From Arctopsyche grandis (taxonomy: Eukaryota; Arthropoda; Insecta; Trichoptera; Hydropsychidae), in contig NC_135358.1 of NCBI RefSeq assembly GCF_051622035.1, positions 8,349,001-8,413,000 on the forward strand: DNA of 64,000 nucleotides, read 5' to 3'. Position numbers and translations under genes: made by a program. Numbering within the stretch: the first letter of the stretch is position 1; the number at the start of each line of letters is the position of its first letter. Below the pieces are notes generated by a model, which saw only the letters and a list, made by a program, of their open reading frames with translations, made no database searches and was not told where the DNA came from. This document shows, in pieces, positions 53,357-62,041 of the stretch.

Positions 53357-56300
53357 TCAAAGAATTTCAAACTCCTCATCAGAATCATCAAATTGTCTGT
53401 CTAATTCGTCAAAATCTGTAAAAAATATTCATATGTATTAGATTAGATATAAATTGAAAAAATGCATTTTAGTGCAACTTAATGTTATAACATTGTACCG
53501 TTTAAAGCCTTTGCTCCCAATTGCTGCTCTAGATCACCGTTATTGGGACCCCAGTGTAGGGGACGTTCTTCGCACATTTCAAACAACGGTTGACCTTCTT
53601 TCATGACGCCACTTTCCAAATTTAGGCACAGATCATCAAATTCTGACTTTGTATGACAGAGGAAGCACTGCAAAAAGTTATTTTCGTAACTGGCCAGATA
53701 GCTAAAATCTTTAGAAATATGAGAAGAAAACTTACAACTGCAACAGAGGGATCCATAGCCAAAATTGGAATTCGTGATGCAAATTTGCAGTGATAAGTTG
53801 CATCTATATCTCTCTGATCACTTGTCAATTTATTCTGAAAATGAAAAATTCTAAATTGTGGAATTTCATTGCAATAATATTTCGGTAAATTTATGACAGT
53901 TCATCATTATTATCACGTGTTGCAAATGGTAAAAGCAAAAAAATCAGTCCATAAAACCTAAGTCCAGTCAGTTGATAGGATTAAGTTTGCAATAGCTGGG
54001 AAATACGCGTCAACTGTGCAGTGCCTGGGTTCATTCTCAAGGAAAATTCCTAGAATTTGGGTCAGTTTTATGGTTTTTGGGATATGACATTTTCTATAGG
54101 ACTCGAAAATCATTCCAAATTGTGAATTACGAAATAAAATTTTGTATGAAAACACTATTGGGGGCCAAAACCTCGCCTTAAACTTCGATTTAACCGGGTT
54201 TTACTAATTGGAACAGTACTAGGATTGTTGGGTTGAAGATTAAGTTTTATGTAAACTGGTTATTTGTTAACCGGTTAATGTGATTTATCAGTTTAGGAAA
54301 CGGGTAAGTTATATAAAGTTCAATTTGGTTAAAATTTAAAATGATTTGTTATTACATATGTAATAACAATCATACACTACATATGTAACATTTATATTAG
54401 ACCGGAGCGAAAAACGCGAATTTCCATCGATGGACCTAGTAGAAAACTTTCATTGTATCAAGGGAACATTAAACAGTAAATTTCATCGATTTTAAACAAT
54501 ATCCTCGCAGTTCGCAGTTTTTACTTTAGCCTAAGGTACATATCATGTATACCTCAATATATCCCGCTTTTTGTGTCGTATGTGGATCCAAATATAGAAT
54601 TTCTTCTCCCACACAACCAATCAAATATAATGCTTGGTTGGGTTTGCCACCGATCACTCCCAGAGATTGAGGTAGTTGAAAACACAGCTGTGGATTTTTT
54701 TTATATCAAAAGTCAATTACATACGTAATTAGTTTATAAAATTGATTATTTCTTAACTGACCTTAAGGCCATTTACATATATAGGATTTATTTCATTAAG
54801 TCCTAGTCTTAACGGTATTATTAAAAGTAGCGGCTTCCATTCGTCAATATGACTAGTATTAGCGATTTTTTGAGATTTTTCGTCAGTTCTCTTACTTTTT
54901 TTCGATTCCTTTCCTTTTTTTTCCTTTTTTTCCGATTTTTTCGTGTCTCGCTTAGCTGTGCAAAGCTTTCCTATACAATAATTTTGATAGAAACATTATA
55001 TGGCATGTTTTGTTTAAGTACATATATTGCAATATAATGAAGAAAACGATACTCACTAATATCATCTTTTACCACTGTGTTATCTAGTGCTACGTGAATC
55101 GAAAGTGAACTCCAATTATCATAAACTACAAGTTTTCTACAAATAAAACACGTCGATTTAAAAAAATAAGATAAAAAATACATCCATCACATAATATAAC
55201 AATATTTAAGAAGTACAACATTTGTTTGATAAAGTTTTATATGCCATTCTATAACAAATTTAGAAGTCTATTCATTCTTTTGATGCGTTCAAAAAATAGT
55301 ATGCTATGAAGAGAGCTAAGAAATGAGCCATTTTTTTATACAGTTGTTATTCTGCTTGTCAAACTTACGTTTTAAATAGTGAATTTAAGCAATCGCTCGC
55401 TTCTTATTGTAGCTTTTGATTTACATACAATCGCATCTATTATAAGGCTTTAATACAGTGTTGATTTCACAAATGTAGGTCAAAACCAATTTTTTTTTAA
55501 TTGTAATAAAATTCGAACTTGAATGATCACCCAAAAAAAAGTAGACTGATAAACATAGAAGTAGAATGCATAGAATAGCTCTCAGCCTCCGAAAATGTTG
55601 TTGCAAAAACTCGCGCGGCAGAGTTTGTTCATTGTTTGCTAAACTTCGTCTCTTTCTCTCGTCTCTCTCTTTGATGGCTCACTTTTAGACGGTACTTTTG
55701 TTAACAATGACCATTCTATGCATTCTACTTCTATGCTGATAACAGTAAAAACACATTTATATAAACCATTTACACGCTACACAAATGCGTACAATATAAA
55801 ATTTCAATATTTTATTACAACAACGCAAAAAGATCGAAAAACATCGTTATGTAATTAAAAAAAGATCGATTTGAATAAAAATAAAAATGTTTACTTGAGC
55901 ACTTGCGCGACAGTGTTCGGTCCGAACCATTGTCCCACCTCTTTACCCTCAGACGCCCCCATGAGAGCGATCTGATGGATAGAATATGGCGACTGTTTCC
56001 TCTCTTCGAATTTGTGCAATATTTTCAAATATATAGGATCCCTGGAAAGAAGAGGGTGTAAAACATGAAGCGTCCAGACGACATTGACACACGAGACAAA
56101 GGAAAACGCCACCTGGTTTCCGGCGTCCAAATCCAGCTGGCGGCCATGTGCACCTTGACGAGGGCCTGCGCCAGCACCATCTGTCCGCAACGAAGCATGC
56201 AGCCCCAGCCCCGGTCCGAGGTGAGGCCATCTTCGTCGCCGATCGGGATGAACCCCTTGCGATACGTCAGCCATATGATCGACGTCACGTCGCGCCGAAT

Positions 56301-56538
56301 CTTTTCCAGCTCTGAAGACAACGGTGGATTAATACAATGAAGTGCGTTGGTGTGTGTTGAGGTGTGGTGAGGTGTGGGGAGTGTGGGGAGTGTGGGGTGG
56401 TACGGTACCTTGCGAGATGGTGTAGCGACGGCCGAGCAGCCAGAGCGGGTCTGAGGAGTGAGGAATGTCGGTGTTGGGGGAGGGGGAGTCGGTGGCGCCT
56501 TCCAAGCCGAGGCAGGCCATCTCCAGCAGAGCCTCCAT
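53357..56538 (-). CDS. Atg4: ATG4 cysteine protease (autophagy)
   Basis: Processes ATG8/LC3 C-termini to expose Gly for lipidation and removes ATG8 from membranes. Nine minus-strand exons in frame: 56538-56409, 56311-56113, 56041-55895, 55136-55057, 54970-54762, 54687-54553, 53834-53736, 53667-53499, 53415-53357; 408 aa. The catalytic Cys81 is in DRGWGCMLRCGQM; Asp289 and His291 are in YLDPHTTQ, giving the Cys-Asp-His triad. Other family blocks are SIHQIALMG, GQWFGPNTVAQVLKKL, HVALDNTVV, PLRLGLNEINPIYV and SLGVIGGKPNQALYLIG. The C-terminus EEFEIL is an LC3-interacting motif. Exon 5 carries a Lys-rich insertion (about residues 189-220) between KLC and EWKPLLLIIPLR. The intron between exons 3 and 4 contains MITE family E. 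Exon 3 has a stray duplicate near 28.4 kb. Exons 1-2 are GC-rich. Confidence 0.95.
55554..55735. mobile_element. MITE family E, copy 3 (ATG4 intron)
   Basis: 182 bp with ends CATAGAAGTAGAATGCATAG and CTATGCATTCTACTTCTATG. It is flanked by CTGATAA on both sides (one base from the left end), a target duplication of about 7-8 bp that fits hAT-like MITEs. Confidence 0.8.
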
Positions 56539-56820
56539 GCAGCGGCCGCATCACTCGCACTCTCCCACTGACAGTCAGCTGCTGCTTTGACAACAACAAG
56601 GCAACACGCCCGACACCCGTACTTGAACCCAGCGACGGCCCCAACGCGTCCATCTCCGACCATCGCTCGCTATTTTTTCGCTGCAGCGCAATTGTGTTTC
56701 GTCATCGCCGCAAGGCTGCGATTCTTTTCTTTACATTTTTTACAATCCTAATAAACCATTTTATTTATATATTTTTGCTTATTTCCCATTTTTTAATTAA
56801 GTTAATTAATGGGTGAGGGC
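56539..56820. promoter_or_regulatory. ATG4 5' flank (probable promoter region)
   Basis: GC-rich block ending in AT-rich DNA near 56730, directly upstream of the ATG4 start codon. No specific element was identified. Confidence 0.35.
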
Positions 56821-56864
56821 AGAGCTCAAATCAATCCTTTCCGCTAGAATGACGACTGTCATAA

Positions 56865-56965
56865 GTAGGGATCTACGTGACTTGACAGAATGTTAAATGA
56901 CAGAAAATGCAAATATCGGAAGGCAAAGACCGAAAATCTCGGAACTCTCGGTGCTTAGTATCAAC
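56865..56965. repeat. foldback element F, single arm
   Basis: GATCTACGTGACTTGACAGA, ATGTTAAATGACAGAAAATG and CAAATATCGGAAGGCAAAGA match the outer left arm of 57520-57905. Confidence 0.6.
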
Positions 56966-57008
56966 GCAACCACCGAGCCATACTGCTGGCTATGAATATG
57001 AAGAAATT

Positions 57009-57062
57009 ACATATGTATGTAGGTACATACATATGTATGTAGGTACATACATATGTATGTAC
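57009..57062. repeat. tandem palindromic ACATATGTATGTAGGT repeat
   Basis: A 20-bp unit (ACATATGTATGTAGGTACAT) is repeated about 2.5 times. Confidence 0.8.
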
Positions 57063-57264
57063 TTCTGTTTAACGGGCAAATTTAAACGAACCACGACTGT
57101 TATTTAAATGCGAAGTAGCGAGGGGGGGGAGTGGGAAAGTGGGGGGGGTGGAACATCTGACATGTGCTCCCGATATTGGGCATCTGAATTGGAACGGGTA
57201 ACGTCAGCGTCAGATACGCTGCGCGGGAGCGTACGCCCACATCCACGAAGACACACCCACAGAT

Positions 57265-57440
57265 AAATGTTATAATAATAGAAGTGTCTTTAGGCGTTAT
57301 ATTGTTGTTAAGTGACGATTGTTCACAGACAATCGTAAATAATTTTAGCATCAGTCGAATTTGATGCTTGGTGCATCGTTAAAAATTGCACGATGCAATC
57401 AAAAACAATAAACAACATGGGATACATTTTTATAAGTAAA
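57265..57440 (-). repeat. inverted copy of the mariner-associated repeat
   Basis: The reverse complement parallels 52140-52340 (CCCATGTTGTTT, CACCAAGCATCAAAT, CGACTGATGCTAA). Only the non-coding leading part is present. Confidence 0.55.
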
Positions 57441-57519
57441 TTGATTATTTAAGTAACATATTATTGAATAAACATCGCATATGAAAGTTTTCATGAAAGC
57501 GTCTTGGCGAAAGCTAGCA

Positions 57520-57905
57520 TACGGGTCTACGTGACGAGACAGAATGTTAAATGACAGAAAACGCAAATATCGGAAGGCAAAGATCGAAAATCGAAAGATC
57601 TTAAGTCGAAAGATCAAAAAAAAAAAAAATGGTGCATGGTAAACGGTACATACTCACTTAATTTGCGCGAGCAGGATACAACAGGAACAAGAGGAACATG
57701 CTTTTCCTCCCGTATTTTGCGCGCGCACATTAATACGGGAGGAAAAGCCTGTTCCTCTTGTTGCTGTTGTATCCTGCTCGCGCAAATTAAGTAAGTATGT
57801 ACCGTTTACCATGCACCATTTTTTTTTGATCTTTCGACTTAAGATCTTTCGATTTTCGATATTTGCGTTTTCCGTCATTTAACATTCTGTCAAGTCACGG
57901 AGACC
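57520..57905. mobile_element. foldback element F, intact palindrome
   Basis: Two arms of about 185 bp are inverted around a centre at about 57725 (GCGCGCGCACATTAATACGG). Examples: GACAGAATGTTAAATGACAG with TGTCATTTAACATTCTGTC-type sequence, GGTGCATGGTAAACGGTACA with TGTACCGTTTACCATGCACC, and AATTTGCGCGAGCAGGATAC with GTATCCTGCTCGCGCAAATT. Non-coding. Partial copies lie at 4739-4850 plus 5341-5440 and at 56865-56965. Confidence 0.8.
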
Positions 57906-58047
57906 GCATAAGTAGACACCGGATAGTCACATCGCCTTTTCTAGGAATCTGGGTGGTTTAGTTCTATTTAAAAAGCTAAAGTCCAAAAAAAAAACGTTCG
58001 GCGATCCTTTAACAATGCAATTATGGGGGATGAACGGATGAGATGAC

Positions 58048-58616
58048 TAGAGGCAGGACCGGAAGCGTGACGTTTATTGTTCAATTGTTGTAAATCCTTT
58101 GTAAATAAGGTTCGGCAAACCTTTAACAATGCATTTACAACATTTGAACAAAGTATGATGAATAATACTTAATCGACCGGTAATGCAGTAACAAAGTGTG
58201 TTGAATAATACTTAATCGACCGGTAATGCATAACAATAACTTAATGTATATTTGGTAATATATATAGTAGTTCCCTCCACATATACATACATACCGTCAC
58301 ACACACATCACTCGCACACAATACTCACACACATCACACACACCACACTCATCCCCACTTAATATAAATATTTCTGTTTAATATACCTATTTACTTTCAA
58401 TAGTTGTTAAGTATTGTTTTTATAGTATTTATTGTCTCGCTTATGTATCTTATGTTCGAACGTCTGATTCGTATTTGTACTTTGTAAATCCTAACGTGGA
58501 AATTTGTAATTAGCCTTACTTCTTTTCTTTTTACCTCATGCAAATGTAATATAAATCGCTGTTAATTTCCCAATAAATAAATAAGTACATAGCCCCCTCA
58601 GGATCCGGGCTTTAGA
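58048..58616. mobile_element. inner MITE family A copy with its own insertion
   Basis: AGAGGCAGGACCGGAAGCG at the left and CTCAGGATCCGGGCTTTA at the right, with flanks GAGATGACT and GAGACGACT as a possible 9-bp target duplication. Between about 58153 and 58580 it holds foreign AT-rich DNA starting TGATGAATAATACTTAATCG (partly duplicated in tandem) and ending AATAAATAAATAAGTACA, possibly a solo LTR. Confidence 0.55.
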
Positions 58617-58628
58617 GACGACTGGCAT

Positions 58629-59259
58629 CAGTGGCGGACTGGGACTGAAATCAGTGCATGCCAGGAGTCAAAGGGGGCACACCCAGGGTTAAAAAAAATT
58701 GCCCCCCCCCATATAACAAAATATTCTTCTTTCCATCACGCTAAAAATCAAGGGGGAAAAAAATGGCAAAAGCGAAATAGATCCATAAATTATTTTGAAA
58801 GTATGAAGTAAATTTAAATCGCTGGTTGATGATGAATCATCCTATCAAAATTGTTTTAAGCAATTCAGTTTATATTATTCACGGAAATTTGTTTATTACC
58901 ATTTTTATTTCAGTAGGTAGTTGTTACATAGGTATTGGTATATACATAATATTGACGTTGGAAATGGGCCCGGCAAAAGGGCCCACGCAAATGTTGAAAC
59001 TTACATTTCGAGCCTAATAAAAAAAGTTAACCGATCCTTGGGCTGTTAAAGCAGGTATTAGTTGTTTTTGTATATCGTAAGAAATTTGTTTTGTTGAAAT
59101 ACCCAAACTTTAGGTCCCAAAATGTAATATCCTATAAATTTTTACACACGTGAAATAGTTAAAAAGTTATTTAATTTTACTGAGGGCCCATATTTTCTAA
59201 CAGATAGTGGGGCCCACATGCCATCGGGCATGTTCGCTTGTATGGCCAGTCCGCCACTG
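58629..59259. mobile_element. non-autonomous hAT element
   Basis: Inverted ends CAGTGGCGGACTGG and CCAGTCCGCCACTG are flanked by a perfect 8-bp target duplication, ACTGGCAT (58621-58628, 59260-59267). The 8-bp duplication and the CAGTGGCG terminus are hAT hallmarks. 631 bp, no transposase frame. Confidence 0.88.
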
Positions 59260-59483
59260 ACTGGCATGTTGATGCACGTTCTTTATTTATGATAGCTGAA
59301 GGCAGAGTGAGGTAGCTACTCTGAACACAGCCGAGTTGGTCCCCACTCGCAGGAAGGTGACCGAACTCGACCATGTCGTATAGCGAGCCGCCACACAATG
59401 AACAGTACACAGCACCCTCTGGGTCCGTTTTTTTCAAGACGGCACCTTGGTTATCCGGCCTTTAGTCATAAGCTTTCACTTTA

Positions 59484-59695
59484 AGGTCTGTTCATACCTA
59501 TTCAGCACGACCCGTATCCTGCAGGTGTCCTGCAAGTGCGGATAGTATTATTTGGTACATTATATGGACGTATTCATACATACTCCATTCGCGCGTGCGC
59601 ATTTACGCATTCACGCGCGTCCATATAGAATGTACTAAAGAATACTGTCCGTACTTGCAGGATTCGGGTCGTGCTGGATAGGTATGAACAGACCT
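59484..59695. mobile_element. MITE with AGGTCTGTTCATACC ends
   Basis: AGGTCTGTTCATACCTAT at the left and ATAGGTATGAACAGACCT at the right are perfect inverted repeats, with the 3-bp flank TTA on both sides (59481-59483, 59696-59698). This fits a PIF/Harbinger-like MITE. Inner arms also pair (GCACGACCCG/CGGGTCGTGC). Confidence 0.75.
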
Positions 59696-59849
59696 TTACT
59701 CGTTTATTTAACAATTTCAATAGATTTGTAATCAAAGTCGAATATACTCGAGCGATTGCTTTATTTTTTAGCGCGATATTTCACAACTGATAGTTTTGAT
59801 AACATTAGGGGAAACTTACAAGCAAACGGCTCGGGCATTACTAGACTAC

Positions 59850-59996
59850 GGATACAGACCGTGTTTTTTCCAGAAAACGGGGCGGTTTGGCTCTATTTAC
59901 AAAGCTAGAGTGCAAAAAAAAGGTTCGGCGAACCTTTAACAAAGCATTTAAAACAATTGAACAATGGACGACGCGCTGTGGACTCGTTGTATAGTC
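59850..59996. mobile_element. MITE family A copy, uninterrupted
   Basis: GACTACGGATACAGACCGTG, TTTTTTCCAGAAAACGGGGC, CTAGAGTGCAAAAAAAAGG, TTCGGCGAACCTTTAACAAA and TTGTATAGTC in order. The most complete family A member in the window. Confidence 0.65.
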
Positions 59997-60071
59997 ATTT
60001 CATCCCAAATGTGAAGCGCTACCAGGATAACCACCGCTACGAAAATTGCACGAGTAGGTTTCCTGGCGCAT

Positions 60072-60410
60072 GAAAATTCGTCGCATAGGAAAATTTCCGT
60101 ACAGAAAACTGCCCAAATATTACTCAGCAAATGAATTTTTTACGAAATTTTTATAATTATCAGCATATTATTTATTTATTAATAGTTTTGGACCATTGTG
60201 GCATTACAGGAAGAACCTAATGCGCCACAATGGCCTACATTTGATAAAGATAAGACTAGACATACGAACTTCGCATGTTGATACGTACATACGGGACCCT
60301 AACGTCATTTTAGATTTAATGATAATAAAAATCTCGTTAAAAAAAGCATATGCCGAGCAATATTTGGGCAGTTTAATGTACGGCAATTTTCCTGTGCGAC
60401 GAATTTTCGC
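60072..60410. repeat. inverted repeat with a LINE tail in the middle
   Basis: Arms 60072-60163 and 60321-60410 are about 85-90 percent complementary by eye (GAAAATTCGTCGCATAGG/CTGTGCGACGAATTTTCGC, AACTGCCCAAATATTACTC/CCGAGCAATATTTGGGCAGT). The spacer contains a LINE 3' terminus (60186-60235, minus). Confidence 0.6.
60150..60240 (-). mobile_element. LINE 3' terminal hairpin, second copy
   Basis: On the minus strand, CCATTGTGGCGCATTAGG, TTCTTCCTG and TAATGCCACAATGG, then a (TAAA)-rich tail; identical to 19764-19804. Only the very end of the LINE is present. Confidence 0.7.
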
Positions 60411-60461
60411 ATGTATTACCCAAACAAACATCTTAATCTTCGTACGCGTTTGAGATTCGCG

Positions 60462-60830
60462 ATGAGCTACGTCTCGTCAGTGGTCAGTGCTGCTATATGA
60501 ATGCGAAACGTGGACTCTGAATATCAGGATGATCAGCCAAATCGAAGCTTTTGAGATGTGGGTCTACAGGCGTATGCTGAATATCCCATGGACCAAAAAA
60601 GTTACAAATAAAGCTGTCCTCAGCTTGATACGGAAAGGCAGGGAACTCTTGTTTCTGTCATCAAGTGGAGAAAGATGGATTACCTCGGACACATGATCTG
60701 GTGTTCAAAATACGAATTTCTCCGTTTGATAACCTTGGGAAAAAGGTAGAAAATGGATTGGTAGGAAGAAGTTGTCTTGACTTCGAAACATTCGCCTGAA
60801 TAGGAACACACGTAATATAAAATTTTTATA
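60462..60830 (+). mobile_element. RTE-like LINE (family Y) 3' fragment
   Basis: Reads LLYECETWTLNIRMISQIEA, then FEMWVYRRMLNIPWTKKVTN, then RKGRELLF, a block I recognise from the C-terminal region of RTE-type polymerases, ending with SCLDFETFA-like sequence in a shifted frame. 5'-truncated and frameshifted. Confidence 0.65.
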
Positions 60831-61266
60831 TTAATAATAAAACATCATCATATTTTCGTGTTATTTATTTATTTTCACAATTTGCTGTCGAAAATATAAC
60901 AATAAATAAAAAATGGTTACAATCGATGAAAATTTCGAATGTTCACAATCTACATTTAGCGTGAACTATAAAACCACACTTCGATTTTTCATTTGCGATT
61001 TTTACCTACTAACAGTCGATTTGGTCCCGATTAATTTTGTACTTGTGCATTTGTAACAAATGAACATGTCTCACGCTTACACATACAAAAATCTTAAAAA
61101 GTATAAAAACTATAAATGTACTCGATGACATCGCCCGGTCAAATTAGACCGAGTCGCAAATTATGATATATGCCAATCATGAATGTGAATGCAGTGTTTT
61201 TTTTTTTTTTTGGATAAACTGATTACTCTTATGACTGTGATTATTATTTTTTAAATGGATATGCTT

Positions 61267-62041
61267 TTACAACCGAATGCCTCTGTTGGTGGCTTCAACG
61301 TAACGCAACAGCTCTTCGGAATCCTCGCAGATGAAAGGCTTCTCGTGATAACAGGCAACATCGTGCCATGCAATACCGTCGTTGTACACGTTATTCAAAA
61401 CACTCAAACAGGACTCGTTTGTGCCGTTGATGTCGAATTCAGCATTATCAGGCTGTTTGGTCTTTTTATGACCAGTCTGACTCCACGGATTGTATCCCCA
61501 ACCAGATGGAATCTGTAAAAATTACATTACCATAAACCACAAAACAAAAAAAAAGCGAATAATACCATGGTGTATTTTAAATGTATCGTTAGATATGTAA
61601 ATTAGGAGCTAAAGCGTTTCTTTACATTATCTAACGGTAATTTCAACTTTACCTGGTTGGTTGGGAAGACCTTTTCACGATTGGCGGACCAAAACCAGCC
61701 CAGGACGTTCTTAGGTTCTAGGTCACGTCGGTCTTCGCATCCTTTGAAGTCGCACAATCTTCCGCTCGTCCAAATGTAAGGAACGTCGTCTGTAAAAACG
61801 ATCAGGTCAATTATAAATTGCTAAAATAGATCCTAAAACATAACGTGTGTAAGAGACTCACTCTTTTGAATCAGGCTGAAGACAAGATTATTCTCTTCTT
61901 GAGTTTCCATTGAGACCAAATCCATGCAATATTCGCGGCACAAGTTACGTGCATCTAGCCAGTCGACTTTGCGGCCAGCTAAGGCTGGTACGTGACCACT
62001 GAAGAAGTAGTTGTGCCCTCTGTAGAAGAATTCTTTTGGTC
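61267..62041 (-). CDS. C-type lectin, C-terminal exons (5' end not in window or not found)
   Basis: Secreted carbohydrate-recognition protein of a conserved insect C-type lectin group; the role is probably in immunity or cuticle/haemolymph recognition (inference). Three minus-strand exons join in frame: 62041-61862 (PKEFFYRGHNYFFSGHVPAL, DWLDARNLCREYCMDLVSME), 61789-61653 (DVPYIWTSGRLCDFKGCEDR, NVLGWFWSANREK) and 61512-61267 (IPSGWGYNPWSQTG, QPDNAEFDING, ESCLSVLNN, GIAWHDVACYHEKPFICED). Cysteines typical of a CTLD are present. QPD is the ligand-selecting triplet usually linked to galactose-type sugars, and WHD replaces the usual WND. The first exon here begins in phase 1, so a signal-peptide exon must lie upstream (above 62041). 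I could not identify it up to 64000. Confidence 0.88.

Larger units (their letters stand above)
58022..59395 (-). mobile_element. family C LTR-like copy 3, split by two insertions
   Basis: Starts TATGGGGGATGAACGG and ends GCGAGCCGCCACA, flanked by CAAT on both sides (58018-58021, 59396-59399). The 4-bp duplication agrees with copy 1. It is interrupted at about 58048-58616 by a MITE A and at 58629-59259 by a hAT element. Confidence 0.7.
57909..59470. mobile_element. outer MITE family A copy, split by a nest of insertions
   Basis: The left part (57909-58021: AGTAGACACCGGATAG, AAAAGCTAAAGTCC, CCTTTAACAATGCAAT) and the right part (59396-59470: CAATGAACAGTAC, ACCCTCTGGGTCCG, GGCCTTTAGTCAT) form one family A element when the family C insertion between them is ignored. 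Compare the uninterrupted copy at 59850-59996. Confidence 0.65.
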
